In this document: piece after piece, positions 7,449 through 14,068 of the stretch
How the letters are laid out: each line of letters starts with the position of its first letter
Numbering within the stretch: the first letter of the stretch is position 1
Assembly: GCA_002469545.1 (NCBI GenBank)
Contig: DKMK01000045.1
Span: 12,765-36,951 of the forward strand
Length of the DNA stretch: 24,187 nucleotides
DNA from: Rhodobacterales bacterium UBA7416
GTDB lineage: Bacteria; Pseudomonadota; Alphaproteobacteria; Rhodobacterales; Rhodobacteraceae
Reading direction: 5' to 3'
Translations under genes and position numbers: made by a program
Notes under the pieces: model-generated
What the model was told of the DNA's origin: nothing
Seen by the model: the letters and a program-made list of their open reading frames with translations, nothing else
Database searches by the model: none

Positions 7449-9206
7449 TTAGACCATAACGGCGCCTTCAGCGTCGATGGCACCTTTAGTTGATGCATCG
7501 CCCAACAGCATTTCATTATGTGCCTTGCCTGATGGGATCATTGGAAAGCAGTTTTCATGCTTTTCAACCAAGCAGTCAAAAATAACCGGTCCGTCATATG
7601 CCAGCATTTCCATAATTGCTTCGTCGAGATCCGCAGGGTCGGAACATTGGATGCCTTTACCGCCAAATGCCTCTGCCAATTTTACGAAGTCTGGCAAGGA
7701 TTCTGACCAAGAGTTAGAATAGCGTTCGCCGTGAAGCAATTCTTGCCATTGGCGTACCATGCCCAAGCGTTCGTTATTGAGGATGAACTGTTTTGTTGGC
7801 AGGTTGTACTGCGTACATGTGCCCATTTCTTGCATGTTCATCATCCATGATGCTTCGCCAGCCACATTGATAACCAAGGCATCAGGGTGAGCCACCTGAA
7901 CACCAACAGATGCGGGAACGCCGTAACCCATTGTGCCCAAGCCACCAGACGTCATCCAGCGATGCGGGTCTTCGAAACCAAGATATTGTGCGGCCCACAT
8001 TTGGTGTTGGCCAACCTCGGTTGTGATGTAACGATCCGGATGTTTTTTGGTCAACGCTTCGAGACGTTCCAGCGCGTATTGTGGTTTGATGATGGTTGTG
8101 GAGTTCGTGTATGACAGGCATTTTTTTGCACGCCATTCGTCGATTTGACCCCACCAGTTTTTCACAGCTGCTGAATTGGTTTTGCGACCACGTGATTTCC
8201 AAACCTTTAGCAAGTCTTCTAATACGTGGGCTACGTCACCCAAAATTGGAACGTCAACGTGGATCACCTTGTTGATGGACGAGGCGTCGATATCGATGTG
8301 CACTTTTTTGGAGTTTGGGCTGAATTTTTCCAATACACCTGTAATGCGATCGTCAAAGCGGGCGCCGATGTTGATCATCAGATCGCACCCGTGCATGGCT
8401 AAGTTTGCTTCGTATGTTCCGTGCATGCCCAACATGCCAAGCCAGTTTTTGCCAGAGGCAGGGTAGGAGCCAAGGCCCATCAGCGTTGATGTGATTGGGA
8501 AGTCAGTAGATTTTACCAAGTCGCGCAGCAATTGGCATGCGCCACGGCCAGAATTAATCACGCCACCGCCTGTGTAGAACACGGGGCGTTCAGCGGTTTC
8601 CATCAGTTCAACCAGCTCTGTAATCGCGGCCAAGTCGCCCTTTACTTGTGGTTGGTAATGTTTGACGTGCGATTTGGCTTTGGTTGTGTAGGTGCCTGTT
8701 GCGAATTGAACATCCTTTGGGATGTCGACCAAAACAGGGCCGGGGCGACCAGATGTGGCGATATGAAATGCTTGGTGAATTGTTTCAGACAGTTTGTCTG
8801 TGTCTTTCACCAACCAGTTATGTTTTGTGCAAGGACGTGTGATGCCAACGGTGTCAGCTTCTTGAAAGGCATCGGAGCCGATCATGAATGTGGGAACTTG
8901 GCCCGTCAGAACGATCATGGGGATTGAGTCCATCAATGCATCCGTCAAACCTGTAACCGCGTTCGTAGCACCCGGACCGGATGTTACCAAAACAACACCA
9001 GGTTTACCTGTAGAACGTGCGTAACCTTCAGCGGCGTGTGTGGCGCCTTGTTCGTGGCGCACAAGAATATGTTTGATGTCGCTTTGTTGGAAAATCGCAT
9101 CATAGATAGGCAGAACTGCACCGCCTGGATAACCAAAGATCGTATCGACGCCTTGGTCCTTCAGTGCTTGAATTACCATCTCCGCGCCGGTCATTTTCTT
9201 ACTCAT
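7449..9206 (-). CDS. ilvB: acetolactate synthase large (catalytic) subunit
   Basis: This ThDP- and FAD-binding enzyme condenses pyruvate to acetolactate, or pyruvate plus 2-oxobutyrate to acetohydroxybutyrate, the first common step of valine, leucine and isoleucine synthesis. The 585-residue form starts at an ATG with GGAG 9 nt upstream. Family signatures are 'GYPGGAVLPIYDA', 'VRHEQGATHAAEGYARS' (activating Glu52), 'VTSGPGATNAVTGL', 'GGLGTMGYGVPA' and the region 'VAGEASWMMNMQEMGT...NNERLGMVRQWQ'. In this last motif the usual GDGSF reads GEASW, as in many AHAS proteins. In-frame ATG codons at 9230 and 9257 are less likely because the first overlaps the attenuator U-run and the second lies inside the hairpin region. 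The leader upstream carries a peptide ORF and hairpin suggesting transcription attenuation. Confidence 0.96.
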   Translation of the reverse strand: MSKKMTGAEMVIQALKDQGVDTIFGYPGGAVLPIYDAIFQQSDIKHILVRHEQGATHAAEGYARSTGKPGVVLVTSGPGATNAVTGLTDALMDSIPMIVLTGQVPTFMIGSDAFQEADTVGITRPCTKHNWLVKDTDKLSETIHQAFHIATSGRPGPVLVDIPKDVQFATGTYTTKAKSHVKHYQPQVKGDLAAITELVELMETAERPVFYTGGGVINSGRGACQLLRDLVKSTDFPITSTLMGLGSYPASGKNWLGMLGMHGTYEANLAMHGCDLMINIGARFDDRITGVLEKFSPNSKKVHIDIDASSINKVIHVDVPILGDVAHVLEDLLKVWKSRGRKTNSAAVKNWWGQIDEWRAKKCLSYTNSTTIIKPQYALERLEALTKKHPDRYITTEVGQHQMWAAQYLGFEDPHRWMTSGGLGTMGYGVPASVGVQVAHPDALVINVAGEASWMMNMQEMGTCTQYNLPTKQFILNNERLGMVRQWQELLHGERYSNSWSESLPDFVKLAEAFGGKGIQCSDPADLDEAIMEMLAYDGPVIFDCLVEKHENCFPMIPSGKAHNEMLLGDASTKGAIDAEGAVMV

Positions 9207-9230
9207 TGGTCTGTGCTCCGTCTTTGACAT

Positions 9231-9255
9231 AAAAAAACCCCCGAAATGGGGGCGC
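9231..9255 (-). terminator. attenuator hairpin upstream of ilvB
   Basis: In the minus-strand transcript GCGCCCCC (9255-9248) is followed by loop AUUUC, GGGGG (9242-9238) and seven U (9237-9231). This is an intrinsic terminator placed about 25 nt before the ilvB start rather than after a gene. Its 5' arm segment GCGCCC (9255-9250) can instead pair with GGGCGC (9291-9286) at the end of the leader peptide ORF, giving an antiterminator. Confidence 0.75.
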
Positions 9256-9280
9256 ATGGGATCGTATCGGTTTTATCCGT

Positions 9281-9337
9281 CTACGGCGCCCTGCGCGTGA
9301 TCACGTTGACCACAATATTTTCGTTTAGGTTTAACAT
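9281..9337 (-). CDS. ilvB leader peptide (branched-chain amino acid attenuator)
   Basis: This 18-codon ORF reads MLNLNENIVVNVITRRAP and then TAG. Seven residues are Leu, Ile or Val, with a dense I-V-V-N-V-I cluster at residues 8-13. It lies between a plausible promoter and an intrinsic terminator in front of ilvB, the gene order of ribosome-mediated attenuators. There is no Shine-Dalgarno sequence. The best -10 box ends about 7 nt before the ATG, so translation may begin on a leaderless mRNA. Stalling at the Val cluster would leave GGGCGC (9291-9286) free to pair with the terminator arm; unimpeded translation to the stop would cover it. The sequence facts are direct, and the regulatory mechanism is inferred by analogy with known ilv and leu leaders. 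Confidence 0.75.
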   Translation of the reverse strand: MLNLNENIVVNVITRRAP

Positions 9338-9344
9338 TGCAAAT

Positions 9345-9372
9345 ACCATATTATACTGACCGACAGCGTCAA
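9345..9372 (-). promoter_or_regulatory. probable ilvB leader promoter
   Basis: TTGACG (9372-9367) is followed after 16 bp by TATGGT (9350-9345) on the minus strand. A better-looking TATAAT (9355-9350) overlaps it but is only 11 bp from the -35. Initiation about 7 nt past 9345 would fall at about 9338, immediately before the leader ATG at 9337. Confidence 0.55.
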
Positions 9373-9400
9373 GCGTTAAAATGTCGCGAATGTGAATTGT

Positions 9401-9475
9401 TGTAATTTAATGTCGCTCTGTGTGATGTATTGAAATTAAATTACACAAATATCGAATTTTGACATTTTAAATTAC
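9401..9475. repeat. three GTAATTTAA boxes upstream of the ilvB promoter
   Basis: TGTAATTTAA at 9401-9410 has a perfect 10-bp inverted copy, TTAAATTACA, at 9436-9445, and a third 9-bp copy TTAAATTAC at 9467-9475. Centre distances of about 35 and 30 bp are close to three helical turns. They sit upstream of the ilvB -35 region and past the bpt stop, so they could bind a transcription factor. The factor is unknown. Confidence 0.45.
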
Positions 9476-9484
9476 CCTCATTCA

Positions 9485-10303
9485 CTAAGGCACACTTGGC
9501 AATGCGAGTCCTGAAACCTGTTCGAGTATTGTTTTGTTGTTGCCAGATTGGGGTTCTGTATCTGATGGGTATTGGCTGTCATACTGGACCCATTCACCGT
9601 TGATGCATAGCTCGAGTGCGTCAAATTGGGATTTGTAGTCCATTTTAGGACTGCCAGCGACCCAGTAGCCCAAGTAAACATAGTTTAATTCCATTTCACG
9701 CGCGATTTCGACGTGATCTAAAATCATGTACTTACCAGGACTGCGATCTGACATGTCTGGATCAAAGAATGAGTAAACCATCGACAATCCGTCATCCAAG
9801 ACGTCTGTAAGGCATGCATATTTTAAGATAGAGCCGCCGTTTAGTTTGGGTTGGTTGTATTCGACGATACGTGTGCGCACTGGTGTCTCTTCGATCATGG
9901 CGCCAAACTCAAACACGTCCATATCGGTCATTCCGCCATCTTGGTGACGCGAATTGAGGTAGGTTTTGAACAGATCGTATTGTTCATCGGTGGCCCATGC
10001 TGTGTGCGCACCCCGCATGAGATCCTCGTTGCGCCGAAGTGTGCGTTTCTGAGATCTGCTTGGTTTGAATTTCGAAACATTGATGCGGGCCGAAATGCAG
10101 GCGCTGCAATCTGTGCAAGCGGGGCGATACAAGACGTTTTGTGAACGACGAAACCCCTGTTTTGATAGCGCATCATTGAGTGCCTGACCGTTGGCGTCCT
10201 GAAGGCCTGTGAACAATTTACGTTCAATGCGATCCGCAAGATAAGGACACGGCTGTGGTGCCGTTACATAGAATTGTGGTGCAAGCGGAAGGCTGTGTTT
10301 CAT
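9485..10303 (-). CDS. bpt: bacterial aminoacyl-tRNA--protein transferase (Asp/Glu leucyltransferase)
   Basis: The 272-residue protein belongs to the arginyltransferase (ATE) superfamily. In bacteria the Bpt type moves Leu from Leu-tRNA to proteins with N-terminal Asp or Glu, marking them for ClpS/ClpAP by the N-end rule. The N-terminal domain has the conserved cysteines at 19 ('QPCPYLADR') and 63, 66 and 69 ('ACTDCSACISAR'). The C-terminal domain has 'YSFFDPDMSDRSPGKYMILDHVEIA' and 'YVYLGYWVAGSPKMDYK', typical of ATE. Start is the ATG at 10303; the ribosome site is weak. It lies 54 bp downstream of the methyltransferase gene, and ilvB follows with its own promoter. Some annotations call this family 'ate'; leucyl specificity is inferred from the bacterial subfamily. 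Confidence 0.92.
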   Translation of the reverse strand: MKHSLPLAPQFYVTAPQPCPYLADRIERKLFTGLQDANGQALNDALSKQGFRRSQNVLYRPACTDCSACISARINVSKFKPSRSQKRTLRRNEDLMRGAHTAWATDEQYDLFKTYLNSRHQDGGMTDMDVFEFGAMIEETPVRTRIVEYNQPKLNGGSILKYACLTDVLDDGLSMVYSFFDPDMSDRSPGKYMILDHVEIAREMELNYVYLGYWVAGSPKMDYKSQFDALELCINGEWVQYDSQYPSDTEPQSGNNKTILEQVSGLALPSVP

Positions 10304-10357
10304 AGGTCCACGCTAACAAGGGATGCCAGCGGGATCAACGGTTCTGTTTTGAAAACG

Positions 10358-11178
10358 TTATGTTTTTAAATTGGTTAAAAATCCAAATATTCCGCGCGCG
10401 CTGTCTTCGTTGGCGCGTTTCAATCTGCGTTGTGAAACTTTCACTCCTTTGCGTAGTTGTGCGTCGGATTTTAGATTCTTTAATTCCAAAGCTTGGCGTG
10501 ACAGCAATGTTGCGCGTGCGCCGATAGAACTTTCGAATTGATAAATATGGAGGTCAGGCCATTTCAAATGACCGCCGGTGTGCAATGCCGTTAAGTCCGC
10601 AACAAAGTTGTGGCATTGTTGGTTTTCCATAAGCAAAACGTATTCGTTGGCTTGTTCAACCAAATTCGACAGAGCAACAAGATGGCTGACTGCTGTATGG
10701 ATGTGCATAATAACCGCTTGAGTGTAAACCAGATCGGCCCGTGGCCACTGGTTCGAGAAGGGCATTGTAATATCTTGGAGACCAATTTTTCCCGCGAGCT
10801 GTGGGTGGCGTTGTGTGGCAAGTTCAAGTTGTGTGAACCCCCTGTCGCCACCCGTGACGTTGATGTTCGGGTACAACATTTGCGCATTGGCAACATGATC
10901 GCCGCCGCCGCAACCTGCCTCGTGAACGGATGTTGGACTTAGGCGACCAATTGCTTCGAGAATGAGTTGATGGTTTTCGTGCAAGGTACCACTGGAGCTT
11001 CGGACCGCGCCTGTATTAGCATCGAATGACAAATCACCCAGTTTCGCGATCGCGATATGTTGTGTTTCGATATCGTTGGAAATACGGCGGTGATAAGAAT
11101 CTTTAGTGTAGTTTTCCCAGTCGAAATCATCGTCATAAAACTTGTTCGTTTTATAGAAATACGGCGGAAAATACTCAT
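10358..11178 (-). CDS. class I SAM-dependent methyltransferase, probable frameshift at codon 4
   Basis: The Rossmann motif I reads 'VHEAGCGGGDHVANAQ', with an acidic residue at the next strand end ('NINVTGGDRG') and 'ADLVYTQAVIMHIH', typical of class I methyltransferases; the substrate is unknown. The intact frame runs from the stop at 10358 back to about 11188 without any ATG, GTG or TTG except an internal TTG at 11032, which would cut off the N-terminus. The only start with a ribosome site (AGGGG, 7 nt) is the ATG at 11178, in another frame. One extra T in the T4 run at 11168-11171 would join them (MSIF + PPYFYKTNKFYDDDFD...), giving 273 residues. This is either a recent frameshift, a sequence error or ribosomal slippage. 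The conservative call is 10358-11032. Confidence 0.65.
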
Positions 11179-11307
11179 GAAATGACCCCTAATAATTACG
11201 AGCACATTGCGAAGTTTCGATTTTAGGGTCAAGTGATAAAAACTGCGGAAGCGCGCTATTTTTAACTATTAGGTTGATAGTCGAGTGAATAGAATGGCGC
11301 CTTTAGC

Positions 11308-11757
11308 TTATGGTAGCGGGCGATTGATGGCGGTTGTTCCGCGCAAGTAATCATGCACGCCTTGGCCGTGACGCGAAAACAGCATCATTGCGATGGACAA
11401 TAGTTGTACGAAGAAAAATATCATCGCTAAGGTGAAAACGATTGTGTGCCAAAGAGCTTCGTCAGGTGAGAGGCGATTGCCAAGGTTATTTCTGATTTCG
11501 ATGCCCGTAATCATCATGCCGGGTGTGGCAGAGCGCGCCCTTAGGAAATAGATTCGATAGAGCAGGTTTATAATGAGCAATGTCAGCGGAAAGAAAATGG
11601 CGGCAATGCCAATCGTGGCGATTGATGCGCCCAGTGCTAGCAATAAAATTACAAAAAGGTCGATAAACCATGCGAGTAGACGTTTGAATGCCACGCCGTC
11701 GTAAAACTGAGGGTCAATGTCTGGGTCGGGTAGTCCGCTGAGATCAAAATCGGGCAT
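11308..11757 (-). CDS. RDD family membrane protein
   Basis: This 149-residue protein starts at the ATG at 11757. A soluble acidic N-terminus (PDFDLSGLPDPDID) precedes three hydrophobic segments. The RDD signature is seen as Arg in 'FKRLLAWFIDL', Asp in the same helix, and 'RSATPGMMITGIEIRN' with 'GQGVHDYLRGT' at the end. RDD proteins are multi-pass inner-membrane proteins; some have been linked to Na+/H+ exchange, but function here is unknown. The in-frame TTG at 11784 lies inside the terminator of the upstream gene and is unlikely to be the start. It stands between DUF2852 and the methyltransferase, all on the minus strand. Confidence 0.85.
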   Translation of the reverse strand: MPDFDLSGLPDPDIDPQFYDGVAFKRLLAWFIDLFVILLLALGASIATIGIAAIFFPLTLLIINLLYRIYFLRARSATPGMMITGIEIRNNLGNRLSPDEALWHTIVFTLAMIFFFVQLLSIAMMLFSRHGQGVHDYLRGTTAINRPLP

Positions 11758-11760
11758 GAT

Positions 11761-11798
11761 AAAACCAAATAACTTCGCCCTCAATTATGAGGGCGAAG
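11761..11798 (-). terminator. rho-independent terminator after the DUF2852 gene
   Basis: CTTCGCCCTCA (11798-11788 on the minus strand) and TGAGGGCGAAG (11783-11773) form a perfect 11-bp stem with a 4-nt loop, followed by TTATTTGGTTTT. It lies 40 bp past the DUF2852 stop and immediately before the RDD start. Confidence 0.88.
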
Positions 11799-11838
11799 AG
11801 GCAGGGCCGCAAGGGGGAGAGTGAGGCCATGCGTTTTG

Positions 11839-12228
11839 TTAGGCCATTTCAGCCTGTTCGGTGTTCGCGTCCTTTTGTTGTTTGGCGCGGTCGTCCATAA
11901 ATTGGTCAAACTCTGTTTTGTCTTTTGCATCGCGAAGGCGCTGCAAAAATCCATTAAAGGCTGACTGTTCATCGTTTAGACGTTCAATTGTGTCTTGTTT
12001 GTAAGCATCAAATGCTGTGTTGCCTGTAGAGGCGTGGTTGCGGCGTGATTTATGACAGCCGAAAAATGATCGTGACATGCGGTTGCTCCATAACATGAAA
12101 AATAAGATGGCAAGGCCAACGGGCCAGATGAAGATAAAACCAAGGATCATTGCAGCGATCCATGCGCCTTTGCCACGCGCGTCTAACCATTGGATCGGAG
12201 AATTGAACCAAGTTACGGTGGAGGTCAT
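11839..12228 (-). CDS. DUF2852 domain membrane protein
   Basis: The 129-residue protein has a hydrophobic hairpin at about residues 20-47 ('GAWIAAMILGFIFIWPVGLA', then 'ILFFMLWSNRM') and a charged, probably helical C-terminal tail with 'AFDAYKQDTIERLNDEQSAF' and 'FLQRLRDAKDKTEFDQFM', as in DUF2852 proteins of alphaproteobacteria. Function is unknown. I chose the ATG at 12228, which has AAAGGAA about 9 nt upstream. An in-frame extension to 12279 is AT-rich and not family-like. A promoter-like pair lies upstream and a strong terminator follows, so it is probably a single-gene transcript. Confidence 0.82.
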   Translation of the reverse strand: MTSTVTWFNSPIQWLDARGKGAWIAAMILGFIFIWPVGLAILFFMLWSNRMSRSFFGCHKSRRNHASTGNTAFDAYKQDTIERLNDEQSAFNGFLQRLRDAKDKTEFDQFMDDRAKQQKDANTEQAEMA

Positions 12229-12286
12229 TTTTAATATTCCTTTCGGTTTCGGATTGTTAATAATGTAAATGTTATTCACATTAACA

Positions 12287-12314
12287 TATGTAATCGGAAA
12301 TTATGTAACGTCAA
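12287..12314 (-). promoter_or_regulatory. promoter of the DUF2852 gene
   Basis: On the minus strand TTGACG (12314-12309) and TACATA (12292-12287) are separated by 16 bp. The palindromic core ACATATGT overlaps the -10, and TATGTAA is repeated at 12287 and 12302 on the plus strand. The match is good by eye but untested. Confidence 0.5.
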
Positions 12315-12337
12315 GTGGGTTGAAGTGTTTTTTTGAT

Positions 12338-12738
12338 TTAGTCGGTTTTTTGCCGAAAATCTGCGTGGCAGGCCGCACAGGATTTGCCCAACTGTTTGAT
12401 TCTTGACGTTAGCTGGGCTTGGCTGGCAACTTGGCGAGGGAATTTCCCAAATCAGTTAAATCCTGTGCCAGGGGGGAGAAGTCATCGGTTTGTGTCCATG
12501 CCAAAGGCGTTGCCTTTGAATGTTTGGTGGAGCCTTCGGGGAAGAGCGCGGTCAGGTTCGGGCCTGAATGCATGGCTAAGGTCATGGATGCGTTTGCAAT
12601 TGCCGAAGTGTCCAACGGTCCATCAAATTTAGCCATAGCGGCCATGCGTTCACAAACAATTCCACTCGCTTTGCCATGGGCGAACGCTGTTGTGGCAATT
12701 GTAGTCGCCATGAGTCAAACGAGTTTGTGCGTTTTCAT
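12338..12738 (-). pseudogene. cytochrome c' (class II cytochrome c), disrupted by a stop and a frameshift
   Basis: Reconstructed, this is a periplasmic cytochrome c'. It has a signal peptide (MKTHKLV...LMATTIATTAFA), the helical region 'VCERMAAMAKFDGPLDTSA', 'LFPEGSTKHSKATPLAW' and the C-terminal haem site 'QLGKSCAACHADFRQKTD'. It is broken twice. Codon 8 is TGA (12717-12715), inside the signal peptide. A -1 frameshift near 12422-12426 ends the first frame at 12409, before the CAACH motif (12379-12365), which lies in the next frame. Restoring one base gives 133 residues, normal for the family. The ATG lies 3 nt after the stop of the membrane cytochrome c, so it was the last gene of that operon. 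Two independent lesions point to real decay rather than a single sequencing error. Confidence 0.8.
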
Positions 12739-12741
12739 AGT

Positions 12742-13161
12742 TTAGCCTATTCCGTTGGCGCGTTGAAGTTCGCGGATGTATGTAATGATCGAAATGATTT
12801 CATTGTCTGTTATGCCATCAACGGGCGCCATATTGCCAAAAGGCCAGTGGTGAGCCTGTACACCGAATTTGGCGGCCCGTGCGAAGGAAAGATCGCCGTG
12901 GTGTGATGGTTCATAGATTTTGTGGATCAATGGTGGTGCGATGCCAACCTGACCAACGGCATTGACGCCGTGACAGGCTGCGCAGTGCGTTTCAAATGCA
13001 CCTTGGCCCATTTTTGCGTTTGCGCCGAGCGTGGTCGGAACGGTTACACTGACAATTGGTGTGCCAGCGCCGGCCGTGTTTGGCTTAGGCTTCAGTGCAT
13101 AGATCGCTACTGCGGTGATGGCAATGATCAACCAAAGAATAGGGGACTTGAACTGTTTCAT
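12742..13161 (-). CDS. membrane-anchored cytochrome c (class I)
   Basis: This 139-residue protein has an N-terminal hydrophobic anchor (about residues 8-23) followed by a periplasmic class I cytochrome c domain. The haem site 'THCAACHG' gives Cys60, Cys63 and His64. The likely sixth ligand is Met111 in 'HHWPFGNMAPVDGITD'. The His-rich stretches 'EPSHHGD' and 'AHHWPFG' are notable in a gene apparently under a copper-type regulator. The ATG at 13161 overlaps the stop of the DUF4396 gene by one base (TAATG), which suggests translational coupling. The partner redox enzyme is not visible here. It may pass electrons in a copper-related or general respiratory step; function is inferred from context only. 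Confidence 0.85.
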   Translation of the reverse strand: MKQFKSPILWLIIAITAVAIYALKPKPNTAGAGTPIVSVTVPTTLGANAKMGQGAFETHCAACHGVNAVGQVGIAPPLIHKIYEPSHHGDLSFARAAKFGVQAHHWPFGNMAPVDGITDNEIISIITYIRELQRANGIG

Positions 13162-13610
13162 TATCCGCAGCAGGCCTTGCCCAACGCCTTTAGGCGCCAG
13201 TAGTTGTAGGGAAGTGGGGCCAGAAAACCAGCGAGGAGCATGATTGGGATGACCCAAAGATTCAGTTTAGCACCACCTGTTAGAGTGACATCAACGACGT
13301 TCATCGCAATCTCCATCGCGATCATGGATATCATCGACATGCCGATTGCGGTTTTAAACGCGATACCCAATGCCATTTGGCGCGACATAATAAAGGTTTC
13401 TAACGCGATTGAGGTCAACAGGCCGTTCACAATTGCCAAAGCCATAATCGCCATTGTTGGCCACGGGATACCTGTGAATTGGAAAAAAGCGATTGTGCCC
13501 ATGTCACCGATGGAACAGCCAATCAAGCACCACATGGTGTTGTAACGCGCGCGCGCCCATGTGTGTTTGCACTTCCAATCGATGGACCGGTTCTGAGTTA
13601 ATGTGGTCAT
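13161..13610 (-). CDS. DUF4396 domain integral membrane protein
   Basis: This 149-residue protein has about four membrane helices and is Met-rich ('MALGIAFKTAIGMSMISMIAMEIAMNVVDV'). The N-terminus carries Trp, Cys and His residues ('WKCKHTW', 'MWCLIGCSIGDMG'), and the tail is 'YNYWRLKALGKACCG'. The pattern matches DUF4396 proteins, whose function is not established. Abundant Met and Cys would suit copper handling, but this is inference. AAGGAA precedes the ATG at 13610. It is the first gene of an operon with the cytochrome c and the cytochrome c' pseudogene, directly behind a CueR-type promoter. Confidence 0.82.
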   Translation of the reverse strand: MTTLTQNRSIDWKCKHTWARARYNTMWCLIGCSIGDMGTIAFFQFTGIPWPTMAIMALAIVNGLLTSIALETFIMSRQMALGIAFKTAIGMSMISMIAMEIAMNVVDVTLTGGAKLNLWVIPIMLLAGFLAPLPYNYWRLKALGKACCG

Positions 13611-13611
13611 G

Positions 13612-13639
13612 TTGATTCCTTTGCTCGGGATTGTTATAA
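13612..13639 (+). promoter_or_regulatory. possible cueR promoter
   Basis: TTGATT (13612-13617) and TTATAA (13634-13639) are separated by 16 bp on the plus strand. They overlap the divergent promoter, so the regulator could repress itself. Confidence 0.4.
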
Positions 13640-13663
13640 ACCTTACAGCAACTGGAGGGTAAA
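13633..13663 (-). promoter_or_regulatory. CueR-type operator and promoter of the DUF4396-cytochrome operon
   Basis: On the minus strand TTTACC (13663-13658) and TATAAC (13638-13633) are separated by 19 bp, the over-long spacer typical of MerR-activated promoters. The spacer carries a dyad: ACCTT (13640-13644) and AGGGT (13656-13660), with inner CAG/CTG, centred on 13650. This resembles the CueR box (ACCTTCC...GGAAGGT). Confidence 0.75.
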
Positions 13664-14047
13664 GTGAAAATAGGAGAAATTGCGAAAAAGGCCGAGATGC
13701 CGGTGAAAACTGTGCGTTATTATGCGGATATTGATCTGGTGAGCCCCAATGGGCGGACCGATGCGGGGTATCGCACGTATAACGATGCCGCGCTACGAAA
13801 GCTGGTGTTTATACGACATGCGCGGGCGTTTGATTTTTCGATTGAGGAATGTCGCGAGTTGTTGGGGCTGTTTACGGATCAGCAACGCACATCAGCGGAT
13901 GTGAAATCGATTGCGCAGAAACGGTTGGCGCAGATAGAGGCGAAGCAGACGGAATTACAGAGTTTGCACGATGAATTGGCGCATTTGGTGGGGGCATGTC
14001 GCGGAGATAATCGCCCTGATTGTCCGATTATTGATTATTTGGGATAG
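13664..14047 (+). CDS. cueR: MerR-family Cu(I)-responsive regulator, CueR-like
   Basis: The 127-residue protein has the MerR winged-helix domain at the N-terminus ('MKIGEIAKKAEMPVKTVRYYADIDLVSP'), a dimerisation helix (about 78-108) and a metal-binding loop. Cys112 and Cys120 ('ACRGDNRPDC') and Ser77 fall at the same positions as in E. coli CueR. The two-Cys loop with Ser77 is the known signature for monovalent ions (Cu+, Ag+, Au+). The GTG start has a GGAGGG site 4 nt upstream that also overlaps the divergent operator, implying autoregulation. It lies opposite DUF4396 and cytochrome c; no copA or copper oxidase is in the window. Regulation of the divergent operon is inferred from the operator. 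Confidence 0.88.
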   Translation: MKIGEIAKKAEMPVKTVRYYADIDLVSPNGRTDAGYRTYNDAALRKLVFIRHARAFDFSIEECRELLGLFTDQQRTSADVKSIAQKRLAQIEAKQTELQSLHDELAHLVGACRGDNRPDCPIIDYLG

Positions 14048-14068
14048 TTTTTGGATAGGGTTCAAAAC

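Noticed and set aside
11758..11784. Upstream TTG start for the RDD gene
   Set aside because: It is inside the perfect 11-bp terminator hairpin of the preceding gene; the ATG at 11757 is the better start.
12439..12711. Stand-alone 100-codon ORF as an intact small protein
   Set aside because: It is the middle of the cytochrome c' pseudogene: the signal peptide start lies before a TGA and the haem motif lies in the next frame.
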